The translations under genes were made by a program, and so were the position numbers. Positions 1-7,774 of a DNA stretch of 64,000 nucleotides are shown here, piece by piece. The DNA comes from Polaribacter sp. IC073 (lineage in GTDB: Bacteria > Bacteroidota > Bacteroidia > Flavobacteriales > Flavobacteriaceae), in assembly GCF_007997075.1 (NCBI RefSeq), contig NZ_VORS01000006.1:1-64000 (forward strand), written 5' to 3'. Within the stretch, counting starts at the first letter, position 1. Each line of letters opens with the position of its first letter. The notes below the pieces were generated by a model. It was not told the origin of the DNA and ran no database searches. It saw nothing but the letters and a program-made list of their open reading frames with translations.

Positions 1-227
1 CATGGTTTCATTCTTTAATTCTTTTTTTAGTGCTTTGAGTTTTTGAGCTTCAAGAGGTATTTCTTTCTTTTTGAAAAATCTCCAGATTTCAACTTGTATT
101 CGCGTTTCCAGCGACCAACCATACTTAGACTTAAGTCATAATCCTCACTCACTTGTTTGGTTTTAACAACGGAATTTAATAGTTCGATTATCATAACTTT
201 AAATTCATTGTCATACTTTTTTGCCAT
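1..227 (-). pseudogene. IS3-family transposase OrfA fragment, frameshifted
   Basis: The protein starts MAKKYDNEFKVMIIELL and continues into a helix-turn-helix (SEDYDLSLSMVGRWKREY), the N-terminal DNA-binding part of IS3-family OrfA. The readable frame stops after 66 residues. One missing base in the A-run near position 74 explains this: restoring it gives SKKKEIPLEAQKLKALKKEL, the leucine-zipper-like segment expected next, which runs off the left edge of the window. OrfB is not visible. The frameshift is far upstream of where programmed IS3 slippage occurs, so it looks like a disabling mutation or a sequencing error in a homopolymer. Confidence 0.75.
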
Positions 228-285
228 AAGTCAAATATAAAATTTATAACCTCATAAAAACGTCACATCAAAGGTAGACACTCCA
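1..285 (-). mobile_element. Left part of an IS3-family insertion sequence (cut by window edge)
   Basis: Upstream of the OrfA start lies a TATATTTG -7-like box (232-239). A candidate terminal inverted repeat reads TGGAGTGTCTACCTTTG on the minus strand (269-285) and begins with the TG typical of IS3 ends. The end is inferred from this pattern only, because the opposite terminus is outside the window. It abuts the 3' end of the recombinase remnant at 308. Confidence 0.4.
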
Positions 286-307
286 ATAATATTTTTGTCT
301 CCATTGT

Positions 308-1398
308 TTATTTTTGAAAAGAATGATGATTCGCTATTCTTTCGGCAAACTCCTCTTTCCCTATTTATATATATGTCAAAAAACTTTTTTCTGTTTTATG
401 ACCAGATAATTGCATTATTGCTAAACTATCCATTCTATATTTATAAGCATTAGAGCAGAATGATATTCTTCCTGAATGTGAGCTAGTTAAATCACACTTA
501 GGTTTATTATCCTTTTCATTAATTAAATCGATAATCTTTGCTTCCGCTACAATGAGTTTTATATTTAGATTAATGTCTTGCTCGTTTAAAAACTTAGGAG
601 CGTTGCCATCCCTTTTTGATAATATATTTTCTGTGATTGGGTGAATTGGTATAATTACTTCTGTTTTTGTATTAATGTAAAACTTCTGTTATTTTTAAAA
701 CCTTAGTATTTCCTTTAACCAACTTCTTCCAATTCGAAATACGCTGTCCAGTGAATGAACCCATTAAAAATAAATCTCTTACTATATCTTTTATAGAATC
801 CAATTCAAGTTCTAAGTTTTCTATTTTTTTTTTAATTCCTCTAGCATAAGATAAACTTGAAAATTTCCTCTCTAATAACCTTAAAATGTTTCTGTCTATG
901 GCCTATGCAATCGGTAACGGCATCTTCAACAGCAGAATTCATAAACATCTTAATATTCTTTAGATGCTTACCAATTGTATTCGGACTCAATTCACAATCC
1001 TCCTGTAAATATTCTATAAATCCTCAGTAAAAATCAATATTGATAGAATCGAAAGAAATTTTAAATTTTTTAGCTCTTTCAAAATCTTGAATAAGCGCTA
1101 TTGTTCGATCACAAGACTGCCAAGTAACCTTTTTAACTTTTTTTTTAGATTTTTCAGTAAGTACATCAATATATTGATAAAAACCTGTGATAACAACTTC
1201 TGCTACTCTCCGCTTAAAATAAATATCTAATTTTTCTTTAATGTTCTAATTAGATAATTCGTTAATAAGTTTTAGTTTTAAATACTCATCTTCGGTATAG
1301 GATTTAATTTTAGCAAGCTCTAAGTTTAATAAATCCTTGATATCATAAACTTCAATTTTATTTCTACCTTTTTGGATACCTACCAAATAGAGATACAT
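308..1398 (-). pseudogene. Decayed tyrosine recombinase (phage/transposon integrase)
   Basis: Piecing the minus-strand frames together gives a recognisable Bacteroidota tyrosine recombinase. It has an N-terminal segment (YLYLVGIQKGRNKIEVYDIK), a SAM-like core-binding domain (SKKKVKKVTWQSCDRTIAL), a catalytic-domain Arg in LFLMGSFTGQRISNW, the HxxR motif as HSGR, and the C-terminal GHKTEKSFLTYI containing the nucleophilic Tyr, ending EEFAERIANHHSFQK at 308. Damage is clear: an in-frame TAG at 1246-1248, an in-frame TGA at 1024-1026, and frame changes near 900, 685 and 370. All catalytic positions can still be read, so inactivation is by stops and shifts rather than loss of the core. It is the likely remnant of an element that once used the adjacent tRNA-Asp genes. 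Confidence 0.8.
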
Positions 1399-1459
1399 TG
1401 AAACAGTTATTAGCAAGAGGCCGATATTTACTTTACAAATATGATAGCTAATGGACTAA

Positions 1460-1810
1460 AATCAATATCAAAGAGCTAAAATACTTTTTGACAGATATCC
1501 TAACTTAGAAAAAGCATACAAACTATGTCAAAACTTATCATGGATTTATAATCAAACAGAAGACAACACTGCTTTAACTAGGCTTGCTAAATGAGATGAA
1601 AAAGTGAGACAATAAAAGTTAAACAATTTCAAGAGTATCGCTACAACAATGTCTATTCATTATCAAAATACACTCAACTATTTTGATAATAGAAGCACAA
1701 ACTCATCAGCAGAATCTTTTAACGCAAAAATTAAAGTGTTTAGAGCACAATTTAGAGGTGTGAAAAATATAGAATTCTTCCTTTCTGGACTAACTAACAT
1801 TTATGCTTAA
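1460..1810 (+). pseudogene. DDE transposase C-terminal fragment (ISAon1/ISL3-like)
   Basis: One continuous frame reads NQYQRAKILFDRYPNLEKAY, then LSWIYNQTEDNTALTRLAK, and ends NYFDNRSTNSSAESFNAKIK and FRGVKNIEFFLSGLTNIYA before a TAA at 1808. That ending is typical of ISAon1/ISL3-like transposases of Flavobacteriia and carries the last catalytic Glu (SAESF). Two in-frame stops, TGA at 1592 (where Trp is expected) and TAA at 1613, inactivate it, and there is no N-terminal half. It is a relic only. Confidence 0.75.
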
Positions 1811-1920
1811 AATCTAAATTCCACAACTTTTGGACTTGATCCAGAATCCTTCTTTATCATTTTTTAAAAATGCTATTTAATCCTAAAAAATTATCACTGA
1901 ATATAAAATGCTATAAACCA

Positions 1921-1946
1921 AAAAAACACCTCATAAATGAGATGTT
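1921..1946 (-). terminator. Intrinsic terminator of the first tRNA-Asp
   Basis: On the minus strand CATCTCAT and ATGAGGTG pair with one G-T wobble and a tight loop, followed by six T. It starts a few bases past the tRNA 3' end, as expected for a tRNA transcript terminator. Confidence 0.75.
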
Positions 1947-1951
1947 TCTTG

Positions 1952-2025
1952 CGGTCTGGACGGGACTCGAACCCGCGACCCCCTGCGTGACAGGCAGGTA
2001 TTCTAACCAACTGAACTACCAGACC
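1952..2025 (-). tRNA. tRNA-Asp (anticodon GTC)
   Basis: Read on the minus strand, the 74-nt cloverleaf has acceptor arms GGTCTGG and CCAGACC, a D-arm containing GTTCAGTTGGTTAGAA, an anticodon loop CTGTCAC with GTC, and a T-arm GCGGGTTCGAGTCCCGT. The discriminator base is G and no CCA is encoded. It is identical to the second copy downstream in the window. A TATATTTG-type -7 box (2043-2050) lies just upstream. Confidence 0.97.
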
Positions 2026-2182
2026 GTTGCTTTAAGCGACTGCAAATATAACATCTATTTTATTAAAAACATAGCGTTCTTACTCTTTAGATTCTATATT
2101 TTTAAGACTCAATACTAAAAGAACACAGCCTTAGCACTTTAACTTTTATTTTTTAGAACTCCAATAAAAAAAAGTTTATAAC

Positions 2183-2213
2183 AAAAAAAAGCACCTCATA
2201 AATGAAGTGCTTT
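2183..2213 (-). terminator. Intrinsic terminator of the second tRNA-Asp
   Basis: On the minus strand GCACTTCAT pairs with ATGAGGTGC (one wobble) and is followed by eight T. The stem is similar to, but not identical with, the terminator of the first copy, so each tRNA-Asp appears to be its own transcription unit. Confidence 0.8.
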
Positions 2214-2215
2214 CG

Positions 2216-2289
2216 CGGTCTGGACGGGACTCGAACCCGCGACCCCCTGCGTGACAGGCAGGTATTCTAACCAACTGAACTACCAGACC
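2216..2289 (-). tRNA. tRNA-Asp (anticodon GTC), second copy
   Basis: Same 74-nt sequence and structure as the copy at 1952-2025, with anticodon GTC in the loop CTGTCAC. The immediate 5' flank (about 35 bases) is also nearly the same in both copies, which indicates duplication of gene plus promoter rather than gene alone. Confidence 0.97.
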
Positions 2290-2306
2290 GTTGCTTTAAG
2301 CGGTTG

Positions 2307-2337
2307 CAAATATAACATCTATTTTTAAATATGCAAA
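2307..2337 (-). promoter_or_regulatory. Promoter of the second tRNA-Asp
   Basis: On the minus strand a TTTG -33 box is separated by 19 bases from TATATTTG, an exact match to the Bacteroidota -7 consensus TAnnTTTG. The box lies 18 bases upstream of the tRNA 5' end. The first tRNA copy keeps the -7 box but not the TTTG. Confidence 0.7.
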
Positions 2338-2352
2338 CATAAAATGAATAAA

Positions 2353-3273
2353 TTATTTATTTTTTTTTCTACTAATTAAATAGGCCGTTAGAACCTGGGT
2401 ATATCCTTTATGTATGTCTACTGGAATATAATCGATTTTATACTGTAAACACTTATTTTTCAATTCTTTAAAATAATCACCAACTAATTTTTTGTATTTT
2501 TCGCGTACATTTTCTGCATAAATATGAATCTCTTCTCCAGTTTCAACATCCACAAATTTTTTCGGAGAATTGTCGAAATTGAAGTTAAATTCTGTTTTCC
2601 CATCGTATGTATGAAACAAAACAACCTCATGTTTGTTAAATTTAAGATGTTTTAGAGCTTCAAAAAGAGAATCATTTTCTTTATTTGGTTGAAACATGTC
2701 TGTAAAAACAAAAATTAAAGAGCGTCTGTGTATTTTTTCTGCAATTTCATGTAAATATTTATAAGTCTCTGTTGCTGCTTTCGATTCCGAGACCATTACT
2801 TGCTCTAATTGATGCAATAACATCTTTCGATGACGCTCACTTCCTTTCTCTGGCGCATAATATTCATACGTATCAGAATAAATACTTAAACCAACTGCAT
2901 CTCTCTGTCTTTTTAAAATCTCCATTAGAGAAGCCGCTGCAACAGCAGAAAAACCTACTTTATTTAAGTTGTCTAAAGTCTGTTTTTTTACAACAGGATA
3001 ATGCATCGAGGCAGAATTATCTATAATGATATGACAGCGCAAATTCGTTTCTTCTTCGTATTTTTTGGTATATAATTTCTCTGTCTTCGCAAACAGTTTC
3101 CAATCTATATGCCGTGTACTTTCGCCTTTGTTATACAATTTATGTTCAGAAAACTCTACAGAAAATCCGTGAAACGGACTTTTATGTATTCCTGTGATAA
3201 AACCTTCTACTACTTGTTTTGCTAGAATATCGAGGTTTTTAATTTCAGCTGTTTTTACTTCAGATACATTCAT
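2353..3273 (-). CDS. DUF58 domain-containing protein
   Basis: 306 residues without signal peptide or membrane segment. It carries the DUF58 signature: an RHIDWKLFAKTEKLYTKKY segment (about 54-71) followed by a von Willebrand factor A-like fold with the metal-site pattern DxSxS (DNSAS, 85-89). Proteins of this family usually sit with MoxR ATPases and Bat proteins in Bacteroidota. Here no moxR is adjacent. The start lies two bases past the stop of the upstream aminopeptidase gene, so the two are probably co-transcribed. The precise role is unknown; metal-dependent protein-protein interaction is the usual inference. Confidence 0.85.
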   Translation of the reverse strand: MNVSEVKTAEIKNLDILAKQVVEGFITGIHKSPFHGFSVEFSEHKLYNKGESTRHIDWKLFAKTEKLYTKKYEEETNLRCHIIIDNSASMHYPVVKKQTLDNLNKVGFSAVAAASLMEILKRQRDAVGLSIYSDTYEYYAPEKGSERHRKMLLHQLEQVMVSESKAATETYKYLHEIAEKIHRRSLIFVFTDMFQPNKENDSLFEALKHLKFNKHEVVLFHTYDGKTEFNFNFDNSPKKFVDVETGEEIHIYAENVREKYKKLVGDYFKELKNKCLQYKIDYIPVDIHKGYTQVLTAYLISRKKNK

Positions 3274-3274
3274 G

Positions 3275-5836
3275 CTATTTTTTAATTTTTTGAGCCCTTG
3301 TTAAGTTATCTGTTGTCTGCAATAATTTTTTTAGCAAAATAGGGCTGTAATCTGAATTATCTTCTAAAAACCGATTCAAAATAGCATCTGCTTCTTTTGA
3401 AGAATACAACCCAATAGAACTTGCCAACCATCCTTTAGGAAAGAAAATATCACCTGTTACTTGCACTTCTTCCAGCTTTTCTAAAACAGATTCTAAATGT
3501 TTTGTTGCTGTTTTTTGTCTTAGCGGATGATGTATGTTACTCAAAGCTGTTTGAACCCAAGATTCTTTCTCTCTGTTTTCTTTCTGTAAAAGTGATGTCA
3601 TAAAATCATCTCTCACATTTTTAGCATTAGAAAGTGAAGGTAACAACCAATTAAAACGTTCTAATCTATCTTTGTTAGAAATTCTGGTTTGTTGTTCTGC
3701 AATGATTTCAACTTCTTTCGGATGCTTAAAAATAACCAATTTCATTGCCAAAGAAGTAAAATCATTTTCATTTAAAAAGAGATTTTTAATTTTCTTCTTT
3801 TCTTTCCATATTTCATATAAGTGTTCTTTTCCTTCAGCTGAAATTGCAATTGATTGATACAAACCAAATAATGTCTTTTTAATATTTGTAGGAAATTCAT
3901 TTTTTAACAAATTAAAAACGTCATTTTCTGTTTTCTTTTGAATGTTATTTTGCTGTGTTTCCGTTAAGAAAGTCCAAAATATATTCTGAATCCTTCCTGA
4001 TAAATAATTTGTAATCAACTCATTATTTTCAACTAAAATGGCATCCATATACACTTCATATGTTTCTAAAGGCGTTACTTCTCCGTTTAGCATATTTTCA
4101 TACAAGTTTATAAATTGATATCCTCTAGAAACTTCGTCTTTAATATCTTTATAAGAATTTAATTCTTTTTTATAAATAGGAAAGACGCCATAACCAAATC
4201 CGTTTGTGTTGTATAAAACTTGTCCTGATTTAAAATCTTCTGTTGCAGAAGTAATGTCAAAAGATTTTCCCATATTTTTAATGTTGATATTTTTAACATA
4301 TCCTCTTGCATCCTTTAATTGAATTTTAAAAGACTGCGTCCAAACTTTATCAGCACCGTCTTCTGCATTTTGATGAATGATAAATTTCTTTACATTTCCT
4401 TTTTCATTCAACTCAATTTCTTCTGTAAAAACGGGTCTTCCAGATGAATTTACCCAAACATCAGACCAGTTTTTAATATTTCCTTCTGATTTTTTATCCA
4501 GAATTGCAACCAATTCATTCCAATCTGCATTGGAGTTTGCATACGTTTTTATGTATTCTTGAATTCCTTGTTGAAAAGCTTCTTCACTTAATAAATATTC
4601 TAACTGACGCATCATAATTGGTGCTTTGTTATAAATAATTCGTCCGTATAAAGAACCTGCATTTTTTAGGTTTCCTAAATATTGACGAATGGCATTTGTG
4701 CCTTTTGTTCTATCTTCGGAATATGCACTTGGGTAATGCGACATCATAAAGTTTAAGTCGTGGTTTACTTCAGGAAAAACAGGATTCATGATTTTATCTG
4801 CCATAAAATTAGCAAATACTTCCTTCATCCAAACATCATTAAACCATTTCATGGTAACCAAGTCGCCAAACCACATGTGCGAAGTTTCGTGAGCAATTAG
4901 TTTTGCTCTACTCAATTTTCTACTTTGAGTGGCATTTTTATCTAAAAACAATGAAGATTGTCTGTATTGAATTGCGCCAACGTGTTCCATTCCTCCGTAT
5001 TGAAAAGGCGGAATTGCAGCGAAGTCCATTTTTTGAAACGGAAATGCTACTTGCGTATATGCTTCTAAAAAGTCTATAGAATTTTGATGAATTTTAAATA
5101 CTTCATCCACACTTTCTGCAATTTTTTCTTCGTTATTTTCTCTATATAAAAAGCGCATATCAAACGCTCCTGGGTTCTTCGTCTCTTCGGTAAACTTACC
5201 TGCAACAAAAGAGAATAAATACGTACTCATTAAATCTGTTTCTTCAAAAGTATGTGCTATAAAACCATCAACTTCTACACTACTTTCTTCAAAAGCACCA
5301 CACAAAACTTTCCAGTCTTTTGGCGCAGTTATTCTTAATTTATAGTTTGCTTTCATATCTGGTTGATCAAAGCAAGGAAACAACGTACTTGCCCTATCTG
5401 GAACTAATAAGGTATATAAAAACTCAGTATTTCTATTGAGCGATTTCTCACCAGCATCAAAAATTATTTCTATAAAATTCTTACCTATATTTAATAATTT
5501 TTTATCAATAATTAGATGTTCTTTCTGGTGATTAATTACTGATACTTCTCCATTTACTTTTATTGATTTTAATTTTGAGGGTTCTTCATTAAAGTCTAAA
5601 AAAACAGTGTTTTTTAAATCGTTAATCGTAAAACTTAAAACCAATTTAGAAGAAATAACTGTTGTTTTTTCTTTCGGAATTTTAAAGTCTAATTGATAGG
5701 CTACATCAGAAATTTGCTGTTTTCTATATTTAGCTAATTCAAAGGAAATTCCTGTTTCTAGCGTCAACTTCTCTTCTTGTTTTTTATCACAAGAGATAAA
5801 AAATAATACACCTAAAAAAAATAAAATCTTCATCAT
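3275..5836 (-). CDS. M1-family aminopeptidase, lipoprotein
   Basis: 853 residues. A lipoprotein signal (lipobox FISC, Cys16) predicts export and lipid anchoring. The gluzincin zinc site is complete: HETSH at 316-320 and the third ligand Glu339 in MKEVFANF. The substrate-binding GAMEN-type motif reads GGMEH (281-285), with His in place of the usual Asn. Length matches bacterial M1 enzymes with a long helical C-terminal domain. Likely role: removal of N-terminal residues from peptides at the cell envelope. Two Met codons are adjacent at the start (5836 and 5833). It overlaps nothing and is followed immediately by the DUF58 gene. Confidence 0.9.
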   Translation of the reverse strand: MMKILFFLGVLFFISCDKKQEEKLTLETGISFELAKYRKQQISDVAYQLDFKIPKEKTTVISSKLVLSFTINDLKNTVFLDFNEEPSKLKSIKVNGEVSVINHQKEHLIIDKKLLNIGKNFIEIIFDAGEKSLNRNTEFLYTLLVPDRASTLFPCFDQPDMKANYKLRITAPKDWKVLCGAFEESSVEVDGFIAHTFEETDLMSTYLFSFVAGKFTEETKNPGAFDMRFLYRENNEEKIAESVDEVFKIHQNSIDFLEAYTQVAFPFQKMDFAAIPPFQYGGMEHVGAIQYRQSSLFLDKNATQSRKLSRAKLIAHETSHMWFGDLVTMKWFNDVWMKEVFANFMADKIMNPVFPEVNHDLNFMMSHYPSAYSEDRTKGTNAIRQYLGNLKNAGSLYGRIIYNKAPIMMRQLEYLLSEEAFQQGIQEYIKTYANSNADWNELVAILDKKSEGNIKNWSDVWVNSSGRPVFTEEIELNEKGNVKKFIIHQNAEDGADKVWTQSFKIQLKDARGYVKNINIKNMGKSFDITSATEDFKSGQVLYNTNGFGYGVFPIYKKELNSYKDIKDEVSRGYQFINLYENMLNGEVTPLETYEVYMDAILVENNELITNYLSGRIQNIFWTFLTETQQNNIQKKTENDVFNLLKNEFPTNIKKTLFGLYQSIAISAEGKEHLYEIWKEKKKIKNLFLNENDFTSLAMKLVIFKHPKEVEIIAEQQTRISNKDRLERFNWLLPSLSNAKNVRDDFMTSLLQKENREKESWVQTALSNIHHPLRQKTATKHLESVLEKLEEVQVTGDIFFPKGWLASSIGLYSSKEADAILNRFLEDNSDYSPILLKKLLQTTDNLTRAQKIKK

Positions 5837-6022
5837 TAACTTAAATTTATATTGAGTTTTAATTAAGAAACATCTCGATACAATTTCGATAAAAAACAGA
5901 AAATAAATTTCTATCGTTTGACAAAATAATACCTCAAGGTTTCACTAAAAAAAAAGGACTAGTTCTGCTAACAATTGTGCATTCATAGCTTCGCTATTTT
6001 AAAAATTGAGTTTTACTAAAAT

Positions 6023-6054
6023 AAAAAAAGGTTCAGCGTTAGCCAAACCTTTTC
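6023..6054 (-). terminator. Intrinsic terminator after thioredoxin gene
   Basis: On the minus strand AAAGGTT and AACCTTT flank a 13-base loop and are followed by a run of T. It lies about 25 bases past the trxA stop. Confidence 0.7.
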
Positions 6055-6078
6055 TATACTATAAAATGTTAATTGTTA

Positions 6079-6396
6079 CTACAATGCAGCATCAATTTTA
6101 CCTGTATAAGTGTTTTTTGGTGCAACACCTACCTGCTTGTCAATAACTTCTCCGTTTTTAAAGATTAAAACAGTGGGTATATTTCTAACGCCGTATTTAG
6201 CTGCAAATTCTTGGTTAGCATCAACGTCTACTTTACCAACAACTGCTTTTCCTTCATACTCAGTATAAATTTCATCAACAATTGGTCCAACCATTCTACA
6301 AGGTCCACACCAAGCTGCCCAAAAATCTACTAATACTGGTTTGTCAGATTTTAATACTAATTCTTCAAAGTTTGCGTCTGTAATTTCTAATGCCAT
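6079..6396 (-). CDS. trxA: Thioredoxin
   Basis: 105 residues, the standard length of cytosolic thioredoxin. It contains the active site WCGPC (29-33), the preceding DFWAAW, and the cis-proline region NIPTVLIF. It reduces protein disulfides and is the usual electron donor to PAPS reductase, which is encoded in the same window (cysH, 21350-21958). It is a single gene with its own promoter and terminator. No signal peptide. Confidence 0.96.
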   Translation of the reverse strand: MALEITDANFEELVLKSDKPVLVDFWAAWCGPCRMVGPIVDEIYTEYEGKAVVGKVDVDANQEFAAKYGVRNIPTVLIFKNGEVIDKQVGVAPKNTYTGKIDAAL

Positions 6397-6435
6397 TTTT
6401 TATATTTTTAAAATTGTTATTTCAGTTTCGAACTA

Positions 6436-6443
6436 CAAAAGTA
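6436..6443 (-). promoter_or_regulatory. Probable -7 box of trxA
   Basis: TACTTTTG on the minus strand matches TAnnTTTG and lies about 40 bases before the trxA ATG. No clear TTTG -33 box at the usual distance. Confidence 0.5.
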
Positions 6444-6523
6444 ATCATTTTATTTACTTTCTAGTTTTCAAAAAAATTACTTTTTCTTATTTGTCTATCA
6501 ATACTACTTATGCTTGCAAGTAC

Positions 6524-6572
6524 AGAATTCATTAAAAAAACGATGAACATCTATTTTTTTTTAATGAATTCT
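6524..6572. repeat. Perfect 17-bp AT-rich inverted repeat, probable terminator
   Basis: AGAATTCATTAAAAAAA (6524-6540) and its exact reverse complement (6556-6572) enclose a 15-base loop. T-runs on both strands allow it to terminate transcription from either side. It sits between the metF stop and the trxA promoter. Confidence 0.65.
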
Positions 6573-6618
6573 TATTGGAGCTCTTTTATTTTATGAAAAA
6601 GGCAGGTTGCTTAAACCT

Positions 6619-7575
6619 TTAAAATAATTCAGATGCTATTGCTTGCACATTATCACTTTTACCCATAGAATAATAATGTAAAACAGGCACTCCTGCGGCT
6701 AATAACTCTTTAGATTGCTGTATCGCAAACTCAACACCAACTTGCCTTACCGCCTTATTATCTTTACAAGCATCTACCGCATCTATTAAATCTTGCGGTA
6801 AATCTATTTTAAAAACTTGCGGTAAAACTTGTAAATGCCTTTGAACTGCTAAAGGTTTAATTCCTGGAATTATAGGTACGTTAATTCCTATTTCCTTGGC
6901 TGCTTTTACAAACTCAAAGTATTTATTATTATCAAAAAACATCTGTGTAACCACATAATCTGCACCAGCAGCTACTTTTTCTTTTAAACGTCTTAAATCA
7001 GAGACCAAAGATGGTGCTTCCATATGTTTTTCTGGATACCCTGCAACACCAATACAAAAATCTGAATGGTGTTCTACCTGCACATCATTATGTAAATATT
7101 TTCCACGATTTAAACTTGCAATCTGATCTACCAATTCACTCGCAAAAGCATTTCCTCCTTTTGCTGCATTAAAATAAGGTTCATCTTTCATAGAGTCTCC
7201 ACGCAAAGCCATCACGTTATCCAATCCTAAATAATGGCAATCTACCAAAACATACTCCGTTTCTTCTTTGGTAAAACCTCCACACAATAAATGCGGAATC
7301 GCATCTATCTTATATTTATGCATAATAGACGCACAAATACCCACAGTTCCTGGGCGCATTCTGGTAATCCTTTTATCTAAAAGTCCGTTTCCTTTGTCTA
7401 AATAAACATACTCTTCTCTAGAAGTAGTTACGTCTATAAAAGGCGGATTAAATTCCATTAAAGGGTCTATATTATTATATAAATCTTGAATATTTTTTCC
7501 TTTTTGAGGCGGTATTACTTCAAAAGAAAATAACGTTTTACCGTTGGCATTGTTTATATGATCTGTAACTTTCAT
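6619..7575 (-). CDS. metF: Methylenetetrahydrofolate reductase
   Basis: 318 residues, full length for MetF. Visible family features include FSFEVIPPQKG near the N-terminus (catalytic Glu), ALRGD (flavin/folate site), DYVVTQMFFDN, and PIIPGIKPL. It reduces 5,10-methylene-THF to 5-methyl-THF using FAD, supplying the methyl group used by the MetH proteins encoded just upstream. It is last in the metH-N, metH-C, metF unit. A 199-bp gap with two repeat elements separates it from metH-C, so read-through or an internal promoter is needed. Confidence 0.95.
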   Translation of the reverse strand: MKVTDHINNANGKTLFSFEVIPPQKGKNIQDLYNNIDPLMEFNPPFIDVTTSREEYVYLDKGNGLLDKRITRMRPGTVGICASIMHKYKIDAIPHLLCGGFTKEETEYVLVDCHYLGLDNVMALRGDSMKDEPYFNAAKGGNAFASELVDQIASLNRGKYLHNDVQVEHHSDFCIGVAGYPEKHMEAPSLVSDLRRLKEKVAAGADYVVTQMFFDNNKYFEFVKAAKEIGINVPIIPGIKPLAVQRHLQVLPQVFKIDLPQDLIDAVDACKDNKAVRQVGVEFAIQQSKELLAAGVPVLHYYSMGKSDNVQAIASELF

Positions 7576-7651
7576 TAGCCTCCCTTTATCCCTTAAAAAA
7601 AAGGATATTGTTGCGGGTTATTTTGTGTTATTATTATATTCTATCTTTTTT

Positions 7652-7730
7652 GGGCGTTACCACAAGGGTCGCGCTTTACACTATATCTTTTTTGAAAAAC
7701 AAAAAAGGATGCCGTTTCAATCGCTAACGC
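7652..7730 (-). repeat. Dispersed intergenic repeat, family B (GCGTTAGGGATTGAA type)
   Basis: On the minus strand it begins GCGTTAGCGATTGAAACGG, continues with a T-rich/A-rich hairpin, and ends AACGCCC. The same frame (GCGTTAGxGATTGAA..., central TTTTTT/AAAAAA hairpin, ...ACGCCC) recurs at 20342 and 40264. It lies between metH-C and metF. Confidence 0.7.
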
Positions 7731-7736
7731 AAACTT

Positions 7737-7769
7737 AGATTTCACAGGTTTTTAAAACCTGTGAAATCT
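7737..7769. repeat. 33-nt palindrome, family A
   Basis: AGATTTCACAGGTTTT and its reverse complement surround one central T, making a 33-nt perfect palindrome six bases past the metH-C stop. It can act as a terminator. Three close relatives occur at 13878, 15102 and 27825, all exactly 33 nt. Confidence 0.8.
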
Positions 7770-7774
7770 AAAAA

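Noticed and set aside
1870..2118. Plus-strand 82-residue reading frame over the first tRNA-Asp
   Set aside because: It runs antisense through the tRNA gene and terminator; the VWTGLEPATP segment is the familiar spurious translation of a tRNA complement.
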